This document shows, one piece after another, positions 39,442 through 49,909 of a stretch of 64,000 bases of DNA (position 1 is the stretch's first letter; each line of letters starts with the position of its first letter). The notes under the pieces are model-generated. The model was not told the DNA's origin. It saw nothing but the letters and a program-made list of their open reading frames with translations, and did no database searches. A program made the translations under genes and the position numbers. Source of the DNA: Rebecca billardiae RCC1528 (Eukaryota; Haptophyta); NCBI GenBank assembly GCA_965240325.2, contig OZ251225.1, forward strand, positions 372,001-436,000. Reading direction: 5' to 3'.

Positions 39442-40414
39442 ATTATTCAGCTATTTAATAAGTCTGCTGATCGACACTTATTGCCAAATTATTTTGCCGA
39501 CGAATCGTACTTCGTAGTCGGCATCAACTGCTGCCTAAACTCGCGCGGCCGCGTGCGCTGTTGGCATCAGTGTTGGCATTAGCTACTCGCTCCACTCGCC
39601 GGCGCGCACAGGTGTCAGGTGACAGGTCTGCACGCAAGCATGCAAGGTTTCCTTCGGCCATCAACTTGAACTCAATCGCTCTCGTCGCTGCAGTAGTTAT
39701 ATGGCGCACGCCCCCCCCAAGGCGCCTAGGTCTGAGCGTGAGCGAACGCCGGGGCGGGGGCGGCGCACGTGCTCCGCAAAATCAAAAACGATTAATGGCG
39801 CGCGCGTGATGGTGCATGGGAATTTTGTAGTTTTATTTTAGCAGGGGCAGAATTGACAGAAACTGAGCTGCTACTTATGAATGGCAGTCACCCCCCTTGA
39901 TTACGGTTTGATTGCGTGTGTATGGGAGATTCTCCCGCCCCGTATTAATCCTTATTTCTAAGATATAGTACACTGTAATAGAAGAAATGGAACTCAAATA
40001 GAAAAAAGACGTCGTCTGCACCTTTCTCATAGTATGGTGGATCGTTCCGCGTTCGTGATTTCTCTTGCCGATATATTTTGGTTCACTGATTCGACGGAGT
40101 CGTCAATGCGGGTGGCAATCCAATTCTAGTGTATTTCAGATGACGAACGACACACGGCGCGCCTAGCTGCAGGCGAACATTCTCGCTCTGCTCGACCGGC
40201 GTGTCTGGGTGGGACAGCTTGAAGTTGATGCATAGTATGAGCATTTGTTGATGAGTCCTTAATTCACTCATCAACGAATGATGGCCGGGCCTGAAAATCT
40301 CATGAGCATTATATAAGAATTTCTGCCGCTTCACGTACGACCCTTGATTCCGTCCCGGCGTTTACCCCATTGACTAAGTCTGATCTAATTTAGAGAGAGA
40401 GAGAGTTTGTTGGG
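39442..40414. other. Lower-GC intergenic island
   Basis: From ~39450 to 40400 the GC content drops well below that of the genes, with homopolymer runs and stop codons in all frames. A 10-bp inverted pair (TTGATGAGTC / GACTCATCAA type) lies near 40245-40275. A GA run (40392-40406) abuts the dispersed repeat. One minus ORF (40083-40334) is listed separately. Confidence 0.5.
40083..40334 (-). CDS. Uncharacterised 83-residue ORF in AT-rich island
   Basis: The frame MKRQKFLYNAHEIFRPGHHS...CVVRHLKYTRIGLP has balanced composition, but the surrounding DNA is less GC-rich, so balance alone is weak evidence. No family, start context or intron signal supports it. It may be a remnant. Confidence 0.2.
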   Translation of the reverse strand: MKRQKFLYNAHEIFRPGHHSLMSELRTHQQMLILCINFKLSHPDTPVEQSENVRLQLGAPCVVRHLKYTRIGLPPALTTPSNQ

Positions 40415-40703
40415 GTACAGTTTACTATGATTTAACGTGCACACTTGGTTAAGGCGTGATTAACGCCATCCAACACTGCACAAAGACACCGCCACAAAAC
40501 AGACCGGCGCAGGCAGGTGAGGGGCGCGTTGCCGCACCTCATCGAGGCGGCCATTGCAGCAAGCGGCCGCCCCGCGCTCGGAGGCACGCGCTCGAGAGCG
40601 CGCTCTGACACCACACGGGGAGGGTGCTGCACCTGGATGTTGTATCCCAGCCACCTCGAGAGTGCAGCCACGCCAAACACCTGCCTGCGCTGTGAGCGAC
40701 GCC
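40415..40703 (-). repeat. Dispersed repeat, copy B (inverse of 11001-11297)
   Basis: These 289 bp match the block at 11.0 kb on the opposite strand, with a few substitutions and short deletions, for example loss of TTCAGC after GCGGCCGC. It lies 140 bp from the end of repeat element copy 3. Function is unknown. Confidence 0.85.
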
Positions 40704-40843
40704 TTCCTCGGTCCTCCGCGGCGGTTGGGCCATACATATGACAGCTTTCAAATAAGCTGTTGAGCTTTCCGGGTCGTATTTTTGTTCACGAAAATGTTAA
40801 TTCATTCGATCGTCATCTATATATTCATCATCATCATGAATAT

Positions 40844-42491
40844 GACCGCGTTCCGCGGTCCTTTTCCGTAGAACGAACGTAGTTCAGGGCCCGCGGTGGC
40901 GGTGCACCCTCCATCGCAGTCGTCTATTGACAGACCCGGAGTTGCATGCCCGTACAACTAGACTCCAGCGGCGCGCCGCCGCCCGCCGCGCCCGGGGCGC
41001 GGGCCCATCGGCGCACTTCGCAGCCGCCGGCGCGGCGCCGATTGTGTACAGGCGGATGCGACGAGGCGTGATCGACGCATGAGCGCGACTCCACGTGCAC
41101 GCCAGGCCACGCGAAGCTGACAGCCAGGGAGCACGGTGCGGGGCCGCGGATTCGTTCGGGCCGCTGCTGCTGACTGACCGCTGTCCCGCCGCGGGTCACC
41201 GCGCACCGCGGCAGCGCCAGGATAGTTAGGTGATTTGCACTGGTCCGAGTAGGGTTCGACCAGCGCCTGCGCGACGGCCGACAGGCGGGCGCGAGGCGTG
41301 ATCGACGCATGAGCGCAACTCGACGTGCACGCCAGGCCACGCGGAGCTGACAGCCCGAGGGAGCACGGTGCCGAGGTCGGAGGTGCGACTGGGCACCAGT
41401 CACAGACAGATCGTTCGCGCACGCCGCGCGTGCACGGGCTGACACACCTCGATCAGGCTCGGCACGCGTTGCAGAGGCACAGCCAGCTCTGGGGACGTCA
41501 CGCACCACCGTCGCCCGCGCAGCTCGTCCTCCTCGTAGAGTACCGTTCAGTTCCGAGGCGTAGCCCTCGCTCAGAGTCGACCGGTCGACGATGGACTCGG
41601 ATCGTCGGCGCTCCCCGGAAAGGCATGGCAAGGGCGGCGCGTGGTGAAGTCGAAGACTCAGAGATCGATCAGTCCGGCATCAGGCGCCGCTGCCCCCGAG
41701 CTTGCGAGAGCCCGAATACAGGGCGGCTGCCGCGGCGCGGCCGGGGCGCCGCGGCCGGCCGACCGGCGCGCGGCCGCGCGCAGGCATCGACACGGGGCGG
41801 CGGGGGCGCGCGGAGTGAGCGGGGGCACGAACGCGATGTCGACGGCAGTCGGGACCCGCCGCAGCCGCGCGCTCCAGGCGCAACTCGCCGCGCGCACCTG
41901 CCCATCGCCGTCCTCACCCGTCGGTCGCTCGTCAGCTCGCCTCATCCTCTCGCGGTCTCGCCGCAGCCGTGGCGTAGAAAACGCGGGCCCGCCGGCGCCC
42001 CGGCTCCCGCTCCGGTGTCAGATAGTATTGAGATTCGCCGAGGTTGGCCCATCGGCTACTGACCCTTGCCTCGTCGGCTCCTGATACAGACACGGCGCGA
42101 TTGAATAGTTGATTCAACTGATTCAAGGGACGTACATGGTCACATCGGTTCGCGGCAATCTCTATCTAGATACGTCATCGCTCCTTGGACCTTGCTGCAA
42201 TCTCATTGGCCGGAAAAATCGCTTGTAACGGTTCGTTACGTTAGGGATCCTAAAGGGCGTGAAGTTTTTTGGACGGGCGTCACTCCACGCTTTACTATGA
42301 ACTTGCCGTGGGCGCGACCTTTTTCGGCCGTGATGCATGTTAGAGAGGGTCTCAAAATTCGAAACTCGGTCTCCTCCAGCCATGAAAATCGTCCCCCGTC
42401 CCTTTTTTCTTGATCAAAGATCTTTTTGAAACGTTGTTCGGGCCCGCTGGTGCGGGCTCCACGCTGCGCGCTCCGCCCTGCACCGCGGGCC
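40844..42491 (-). mobile_element. Repeat element family, copy 3 (inverted, diverged)
   Basis: Read on the minus strand it begins GGCCCGCGGTGCAGGGCGG, has the GATCAAGAAAAAAGGGACGG counterpart of the family left end, and ends GGACCGCGGAACGCGGTC. It is more diverged than copies 1 and 2, lacks the 77-bp array, and has its own interior with a direct repeat. AT dinucleotides again adjoin both ends. Confidence 0.65.
41048..41371 (+). repeat. Direct repeat pair inside copy 3
   Basis: 41048-41139 and 41281-41371 share about 90 bp (CGAGGCGTGATCGACGCATG, then ACGTGCACGCCAGGCCACGC and GGGAGCACGGTGC) with few mismatches, at a spacing of 233 bp. Confidence 0.85.
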
Positions 42492-42992
42492 ATAATTATA
42501 TATATATATATATAGCGGAGAATTCACTGATGCTTATTATATTCGGGAGCCGGGCGAGCCGGCGGCTGCCGCCGCCGGCCCGCCTGACGGGCTGACTCCC
42601 TGAGGCGGGGGGGTGGCGAAGCCGGAAGCGGTGCAGCCGACGGTCGTACTCGACCGGCCGGTCCGGTTACTAGCGTGCTGATCACGCCAGTCACAGAGCC
42701 GGCACTTCAAAGCAGCCGCATCATCGCCACTAGGTGCCTAAGCCATGCAGCGTGACTGATACCCGGCCCGGACGCGCGGTACGACGTACCCGGTACGGCC
42801 GTCGATCGACCGCGTACGACGCCGACGGCGGCACGCGACGGCGAGTACGTAGCGCCGCAGAGCCGCCAGCGGTATACCGAGCGCCGGCACAGAGCCGTGA
42901 CTCTTCACTGATGAAGATTTCCACGGTGAGCTTCCCGCGGTCGCGACCCGGAGCTGGGACCGGTGCCGGCCCGGTGCGCGGGCGTGCGCCGC
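42492..42992. other. Intergenic region with (TA)n run
   Basis: The 501 bp between copy 3 and the kinase stop include a TA run at ~42495-42514 right at the element edge. There is also a GC-rich inverted stretch near 42550-42610. No gene is supported. Confidence 0.45.
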
Positions 42993-45074
42993 TCATTTCT
43001 TCAGCGCGAAGCCCGGAATCTTGACATTCCGCTTCGGCGCAGTGGGTGGTGGGCCGGCCGAGGGCGAGCCGTCGTCCGGCATCACGCGGCTCTCGATCTC
43101 CTTGAGCACGTGCTGCAGCTCCTTGGCCAGCGGCGGGTCGGACTTGAAGTGGCGGACGAGCTCCTGCGCGTTCTCGCGCATGTGCTTCAGCGGCGGCGAC
43201 GAGAAGGGCGAGCCGCTCGCCGCGCTGCGATCGTCGCGGAGGAGCTTGAGTATTACGTCGAGCACGAGGATGGCCTGCGTCGGGTTGTGGTCCGACTCGA
43301 GCAGCAGCCTCGCCAGCATCACGAGCGAGGAGAAGGTGGTCTGTGTGCTGAGCCAGATGCGCGCCTTGTCCGTCTCGACAAAGCGGATGAGGAGCTGCAG
43401 CGCCTTGATGCGCACGGCGGCATGCTCGTCGTTGTCGTCGAGGTGCGCCCACGCCACGCTGAGCGCGGCGAGGTGCGCCTCCTCCGCCACCAGCTCGTCC
43501 GTGTACCCACTTGCGGCGAGCCGGTGCATCACCTGCAGCAGGTTGCGCTGCGTGCCCGGCTCGGAGGACTCGCCGAGGGTGGTGACGAGCAGGCCCACCC
43601 AGCGGCCCTGCACGAGCATCGAGGGGACGGTGGGGCGGAGCAGCATGCGCCCGAGCTCGAAGGCCGCGCGCGGCTGGTCGCCGCCGACGAGCGAGAGCTC
43701 ATTCATCCACCGGCCGAGAGTCGCCTGGAAGCCCTCCGAGTCGGCACTGCCCGCGCCCTGCTGCGGCGGCGGCTGCTCGACCTCCGCCTGCGGCGCGGCG
43801 GGTGCCGCGCGCGGCATGCCGAGCAGTCTGACCGGCGCGCCGGCCCCGGGCGCGCTCGGGCCTTCCAGCGTGCCGCACCCGTCGTCCGAGCGCGCCAGCG
43901 CCGATGCGGCGCCGCCGAGCGCGCCGCCCTCCGGCACCGGAGCAGGCAGCGTGTCGCCCGCGCCGAGCTGGTCGGCTCCGGTGGCCGTGCCTCCGCGCGG
44001 CGCCCCGGTGCGCCGGCGGCTGACGGCGGGGAGCTGGATGGACACGTCCTGCGAGAGGACGAGCGTGGCGGCCGTCCCGTTCGCGCCCGGCACGCCGAGC
44101 ACCGGCCCGCCACCCGCCGTGCGCTGCAGCGTGCCCCCGTCCGCGGTGCCGCCCGCCGGCTGTCCGATGGCGGCGCGCGCGCGCTCCACGGCGTCGACAA
44201 GCGGCGCAAGGGTCGCGGCGGGCGGCGCGCTGGCGACGAGCGGGTGGGCGAGCAGCGCCTGCGCCGACGCGCGCTGCGTCGGGTCCTTGTCCAGGCAGCG
44301 CTCGACGAACGAGACGAACTGCTTGGACCACTTGGACTCCTTGAGCTTTGGCGGCGGCGCGCTCGGGATCAGGAAGAGCGCGCGCACGGGCGGCGTGATC
44401 TGCCAGTGCGGCGGGTGCATCTCGGCGAGCTCGATGGCGGTGATGCCCAGCGACCAGATGTCCGTCTTCTCGTCGTAGCTCCCGTCCTGGATGAGCTCGG
44501 GGCTCATCCACAGCGGCGTGCCGATCACGGTGCCGCGGCGGCCGTTTGGGCCGAGGTCGCCCGCGACGCCGAGATCGCACAGCTTGCACGTGCCCACGGC
44601 GGTGAGCAGCAGGTTGGAGGCCTTGATGTCGCGGTGGACGAAGCGCAGCTCGTCGTGCAGGTACGTCAGCCCGCGCAGCGCAGACTCCATCACCGTCGCG
44701 ATCATCGGCTCGTCGAGCGCCGCCTTGCGCACGGCCATGGCGTCGAGGCACGAGCACGCGCACACCTCCATCGTGATCCACATCGTCGCGCCGTCGCGCT
44801 CGAGGTACGCGCCTTCGAAGGAGACGATGTGCATGGAGTTGCACTGCTTGAGCGCGGCGATCTCGCGCTCCAGCGAGGCCTTGCCCGACGCGCTGTCACT
44901 CACAGTCAGCAGCTTGACCGCGACCGTCTTCTTGTCCGCTTTGCGCGTCGCACGGTACACGACGCCGTACGAGCCGCGGCCGATGGTGCCCTGCACGCTG
45001 AAGAGCGAGACCGGGTCGCCCGGCGTGATGTTCTTCATGCCCATCAGCCCGTCCGCAGGCAGCTCACCGCGCAA
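42993..45074 (-). CDS. STE20/MST-like Ser/Thr protein kinase with C-terminal helical repeats
   Basis: The 693-residue single-exon frame has a full kinase domain at residues ~25-285: glycine loop GRGSYGVV, Lys54 in VAVKLL, Glu71, HRDIKASN (Asp148), CDLGVAG (Asp167; DLG instead of DFG) and GTPLWMSPELI. The substrate-loop and subdomain patterns (TDIWSLGITAIELAEMHPPH) match the STE20 germinal-centre/MST group. A Ser/Pro/Gly-rich linker (residues ~310-460) leads to an all-helical, armadillo-like C-terminus (WVGLLVTTLGESSEP; ALQLLIRFVETDKARIWL). It is expected to be cytosolic and to act in MAPK or Hippo-type signalling. No SARAH domain or p21-binding domain is recognisable. It is divergent from the channel gene at 45605. 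Confidence 0.9.
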   Translation of the reverse strand: MRGELPADGLMGMKNITPGDPVSLFSVQGTIGRGSYGVVYRATRKADKKTVAVKLLTVSDSASGKASLEREIAALKQCNSMHIVSFEGAYLERDGATMWITMEVCACSCLDAMAVRKAALDEPMIATVMESALRGLTYLHDELRFVHRDIKASNLLLTAVGTCKLCDLGVAGDLGPNGRRGTVIGTPLWMSPELIQDGSYDEKTDIWSLGITAIELAEMHPPHWQITPPVRALFLIPSAPPPKLKESKWSKQFVSFVERCLDKDPTQRASAQALLAHPLVASAPPAATLAPLVDAVERARAAIGQPAGGTADGGTLQRTAGGGPVLGVPGANGTAATLVLSQDVSIQLPAVSRRRTGAPRGGTATGADQLGAGDTLPAPVPEGGALGGAASALARSDDGCGTLEGPSAPGAGAPVRLLGMPRAAPAAPQAEVEQPPPQQGAGSADSEGFQATLGRWMNELSLVGGDQPRAAFELGRMLLRPTVPSMLVQGRWVGLLVTTLGESSEPGTQRNLLQVMHRLAASGYTDELVAEEAHLAALSVAWAHLDDNDEHAAVRIKALQLLIRFVETDKARIWLSTQTTFSSLVMLARLLLESDHNPTQAILVLDVILKLLRDDRSAASGSPFSSPPLKHMRENAQELVRHFKSDPPLAKELQHVLKEIESRVMPDDGSPSAGPPPTAPKRNVKIPGFALKK

Positions 45075-45604
45075 CAGCCATCCGAGCCCGCGGCGGCGGG
45101 CGGGTTAAGACGGCAGCCGCCCTCCCCAGGGCTGCGCACCCTCGACCGAGCAGAGCGCGCAGCAAAAAGGATGCAGGCAGGAGCTCGATCTCGCCTGCCT
45201 GAGCTGTGTGCGTCTCTTTATTCTTAGTAAACTGGAGCAGAGCTCGATTTTTTTTTGGCCTGATGAAGCACGCTTTATTTCTTCTCCACCGGACTCGTCC
45301 AATAACTGCAGACGGCGGCGGTAACAGCCTGGCATAAGTACTGCCAGTCATGAGTGCTCAAATACGGCTCACAAAGTGAGCGAGCAAATACGACTGCCTG
45401 TACCGTTACTTACTTACTGCCGAACACCACTACTGATATAATAAGGGTAACGCGCCCGACGTCGTCGACGGGTGGCCAGCCCACGCCGCCGTCTTCGAAA
45501 GAGCTCCCCGCTCGCCGGCGCGCAACATTTCGGCCGGCTTGCAAGCTGCCCTCCATCGATCGCCGCGGGGCTCTCTCCGCGCGCCGCGCCGCTGAACGGC
45601 CAGC
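45075..45604. promoter_or_regulatory. Head-to-head intergenic region, kinase / TRP-like channel
   Basis: These 530 bp separate two divergent start codons, with lower GC from ~45200 to 45440 (including a TTTTTTTT run). They should contain both promoters. No specific motif was recognised. Confidence 0.4.
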
Positions 45605-48600
45605 ATGGGGGCATGCCTTTCGCTCCTGACGAGCTGCATCGACTTCCGCGAGGGCGAGCGGGTCGAGGTCCTCGACGAGGAGGGCGGCGAGTGGCTCGCC
45701 GGTGTCATCAAGCACAAGATGACCGACGCGGACACGGGCGAGAAGGAGTACGCGATCGACTACGATGACATCGATGAGGACGAGTACGGCGTGGAGCAGG
45801 GCCGCATCCGGCGGGCGAGCACGTGGAACGACATCCTCTCTTTCGTCGTCGCCCACTCGGTCGGCTACACGCCGGGCACCAGGGTCGAGGCGCGGCGCGT
45901 GAACCGGTACGATTGGATCCCGGGGACCATCCACAAGGTGCACCCCAACGGGCTGTACGACGTGGACTACGACGACGGGCCGATCGAGGAGGGCATGGGC
46001 CCGTCGCGCATCAGGCTCGGCCCCGAGGGGCTGAGCATCATGGGTGGGCTGCGCTACTACTACGAGTCGGCCTTCACGAAGAAGGGCCGGCTCGCCGCGC
46101 AGGGCATCGACATCGAGGTGTCGACCGAGAACCACACGGTGCCGACGCGCTTCAAGCTGGGGACGAAGGTGCTGGTGCGCGACCGGCCGGGCGTGTTCAC
46201 GGTGACGGGCTTCGCCGGCTCGAGCGACGCGACGGTCACGCTGATCGGCCTGCGCCGCGACAAGATCGACGCGCGCGTGCGCGAGAACCAGATGCGCGTC
46301 GCGCAGGCCAAGGAGGAGGCGCGCTGGGAGTCGGAGGAGGACTCGCGCAAGAAGTCGCGGCGGAAGAAGAAGTCGGGCAGCACCGAGTCGCGGGACGAGG
46401 AGCAGTTCAAGGCCATGCAGATGTACTACCCGCAGGCGAGCTGGCGCCTCTCTGAGGTCGTCGAGCACGAGGAGGGCTCGACGGTGTTCTGCCAGCACCT
46501 GCGCGACCAGGGCGAGGACCTGGAGGACAAGCCGCTCGAGAAGGCGATCGTCGTGTCGAAGGACGCCAAGTACGTGCCCAAGGTGAACGTGAAGGGGCTG
46601 CGCAAGACGCTGCTCGAGCGCGTGACCGAGTGCTGCGAGGCCATCGGCCTGCGCGAGGAGCTCGAGTTCGACCCGGTCCACTCGTCGTACACGGTGCAGT
46701 TTGCAAACTCGGGCGAGGAGGAGTCGCTGGCCGCGTATCTCGTGTACGGCGAGAGCTCGGTGGCGGCGCCGCTGCAGGAGGACGACCCGCTGTACACGAG
46801 GGGCGACATCGTCACGTACGCGAGCGAGGGGCAGGACCAGTGGCTCGAGATCCTCTCCGTCAAGTCGGGCCACATCACGTACAACGTCGTGTTCGAGGAC
46901 GGCGACAAGGAGCTCAACCTCTCGTCCACGCACGTCAAGAAGCGCGAGAAGCGCTTCAAGGTGGGCGACCGCGTCGAGGTGAACTACAAGTCGTCGGGCA
47001 AGCTGGTGCCGGGCGAGATCACCGAGGCGTACGATGACATGGAGGGCGGGCGCAAGGTCACGCTCTACTCCGTCGACTACGACATCCAGGACGACGAGGA
47101 CGACGTGCCCGTCACGCGCATCTACAAGGAGGAGCAGCCCGCGCGGCTCAAGCGGCGCGAGTCCGTGTTCGCGCGCCGGCGGTCGAACAAGCAGTGGTAC
47201 GCGGGCACGGTGACCGAGGTGAAGCAGTCGCGCCAGTACACGTGCCGCTACCTCTACGACCACCACGACGTGCTCACCGGCAAGCGCGCGCGCGCGGGCG
47301 ACGAGGTGAACGTGCTCGAGGACGACCTCGACTCGCCGCTCAAGCCGATGCGCTACACGGAGGGCGAGCGCGAGCTCTACTACAAGATCAACATCAAGCT
47401 GCTCGGGCGCGAGGCGGGCGAGCCGACGTCGGCGCCGCCGCGCGTGCTCAACGGCGACCAGCGCGGCGAGCTGCGCAAGCTCTGCGAGAACAACTCGGAG
47501 GCGATCTGGAACGCGCTCGACCCGCAGATCAACCACGAGATCGACTGGTCGTTTTTGCACACCGTGCAGCACGCGCAGACGGACAAGCGGCGGAAGAACT
47601 ACATCGACGTGACGAAGATCCTGTTCGACACGGCGCCGAACGGCGTGCCGATCGACGCGTTCAACAACAACGGGCTGACGCCGCTCTACCTCGCGTGCAT
47701 CTACGGCGACGAGGACATCGCGTGGCACCTCGTCGAGAACGGCGCGGACGCGCTGATGCCGTGCGTCGGCCTCAAGTCGCCCGCACACATCATCCTCGAC
47801 CCGGCGTTCCCGCTCGACCTCGACCTGCTGATGACGGCGCTGCTGGACAAGCGCAAGTACGTCAGCCTGGGCGGGCGCAACCGCCGCGTGCACTACAACT
47901 TCGCCCTCCTCAACCCCTCCTTCTACGACACGGAGCTGATGCCGACGCCCAACTGCTTCATCACCGACACCGACCTCGGCACCGACAAGAAGCGCCACAT
48001 CGTCAACGGCGTCTCGCCGATGCGCATGGTCGTGAACGAGGGGCTGACGGAGATGATGACCGTGCCGATCGTCAAGAAGCTGATCGACGAGATGTGGTCG
48101 CAGTTCACCTTCGGCTTCCAGCTCGTCGACGCCATCGCCGCGTACACGACGATCATCTTCTTCTTGCTCGTCTCGACGCGCATCTTTGGGCTGGCCGAGC
48201 TCAACGTCGACCGCGAGTGGAGCGCGTGGGACAAGATGGACTGGTCGGTCTTCCTGATGATGGTCGTGATCATCCTGCTCGTGCTGATGGGCACGCGCGA
48301 CGAGCTCCTCGAGATGCGCCGGCTCGGCGTCACGCGCTACTTCTCCAACCAGTGGAACGTGATCGAGGTCGTGTCGTACCTGCTGCTGATCTGCACGCTC
48401 GCGATGGACGCGGCGATGCTCTTCAACCACCTGCCCGACGAGCTGGTCAGCTGCAGGGTGGTCGGCGGCGACGAGAAGTGCTTCACGCTGCACGACACCG
48501 TCTCGCTCAAGCGCAGGCTCACCGCCTTCGCCGCGCTCTTCGTCTGGATCCGCGGCCTCAAGTACGTGACGATGTTCCAGTCGGTGGGCGTGCTCGTGCG

Positions 48601-49638
48601 GATGGTCGAGAAGATGCTCAAGGAGGTCTTCATCTTCCTCGTCATCTTCCTCTTCTTCGTGTTCGGCTGGGCGCACGCGTTCACGGTGATCATGGCGGAC
48701 TCGGAGGCCGAGGAGGACGTCGAGGTCGAGTCGTTCCAGTCCTTCTTCATGTCGATCATCTCGTGCTTCCGCCTCTCGCTCGGCGACTTTGAGATGGAGG
48801 ACTACACGTCGTACGAGGGCGAGAAGCGGATGATGATCTTCCTCTGGGTCACCTTCCTCATGATCGGCGCGGTGCTCATGCTCAACCTGCTCATCGCGCA
48901 GGTGCGCGCGGCCGCGGGGGTGGCGTCGTGGCCGCGGCCGCGGGCGTGCGCCTGCGTCCGGGCGGGCGGGCGGGCAGCCGCGCGGCCCGGCGCCGCGCCG
49001 CGCCTGCGCACACCTGCGCCGCGCCGCGCACGGCTCACGCCGCCGCCGCCTGCCCGCGCGCGCACGCGCCCACCGCAGCTGTCCAACGTCTACACCATGA
49101 TCTCTGGCAACGTCGAGGCGGAGTACTCGCTGACGAAGGCAAGCATCATCTTCAACACCCAGGTACGCAGGGCACGCGGCGCGCCCATGCGGCGGCCAGC
49201 CGCATGCGTCTCAGCGCGTGCTGACGCGCCCGCGGTCGCGCCCCGCTCCGCGTCTGCTGATTGTGACAACAGGATCAGCTGGCAAACTCCAACCCGAAGG
49301 GCGTGGCCGGCAAGAAGCGCATCGAGCACCTGCGCATGACGATGACCACCGTCACGGCGCAGGAGGTCGAGTTCAACCGCGCCGAGGTGCATCGCAAGGC
49401 CAAGAACGACGAGGAGACCTACTCCGAGTCCGTGATGGAGAAGCTCAAGAACATCGAGGTCGAGCTGTCGAAGCAGTCGGCCATCCTGGAGACGGACTCG
49501 TCCAAGGCGGGGAAGAAGAAGGCGAACGAGGCGGTGGCTGCGCTGCTCGGCACCGAGGCCGACGACGAGGAGGTCAAGCCGAAGAAGTCCACCTTCCCGC
49601 TCTCGCTCTCGCGAGGCTCGTCGCCAAGGCGCAGCTGA
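45605..49638 (+). CDS. TRP-like cation channel with N-terminal Tudor-like repeats
   Basis: Three exons join in phase 0 to 1,248 residues: 45605-48901, 49079-49162 and 49273-49638. Introns are GCAG^GTGCGC...CCGCAG^CTG and CCAG^GTACGC...ACAACAG^GAT. The N-terminus (MGACLSLLTSC) has a myristoylation-type Gly2. Several beta-barrel Tudor/SH3-like units follow (GERVEVLDEEGGEWLAGVI; GTRVEARRVNRYDWIPGTI; VGDRVEVNYKSSGKLVPGEI). Ankyrin-like sequence (NNGLTPLYLACIYGDEDIAW) lies near residues 690-730. Six membrane segments then run from LVDAIAAYTTIIFFLLVST to IGAVLMLNLLIAQ, ending at residue 1099. A TRP-type pore loop (CFRLSLGDFEMEDY) precedes the last. Exon 2 continues as LSNVYTMISGNVE, as in TRP C-linkers. 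A Ca2+/cation conductance is expected; the gating stimulus is unknown. Confidence 0.88.
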
Positions 49639-49909
49639 GTGCCGTGCACGCGCGAGAGTCACGCGGCGTGGCGCACGGGCAAGGTGCAGCTTGTGGGGAG
49701 GCACTCGCTCGAGGGTGCGGCGCCACTCCGGCCACTCGACCTCGTGTCTCTGGCGTCCGCCGAGGGACGATGCCTCTCTGCTCAGCCCATGCGCGCACTC
49801 GATCGATGATCTATATGGGTAGTCGGACGAGCGCTAGTCAGGGCGGAATCTATGCCGCATCGTATATAGTCTCGTCGTCGATCAGGGTCACCAAGGCGCG
49901 CGTATACAC
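49639..49909. other. Tail-to-tail spacer, TRP-like / NACHT-LRR genes
   Basis: These 271 bp lie between convergent stop codons. Nothing besides likely 3' UTRs is recognised; a plus frame through it is non-coding shadow. Confidence 0.35.

Noticed and set aside
40844-42491. Longer target-site duplications (8-10 bp) for the three-copy repeat family
   Set aside because: Flanks of copies 1-3 were compared; apart from an AT on each side no matching duplication was found.
45410-48676. Minus-strand 1,088-residue frame opposite the TRP-like gene
   Set aside because: It is a low-complexity antisense shadow (HVLLV/RRRL patterns); the plus strand encodes membrane segments and barrels.
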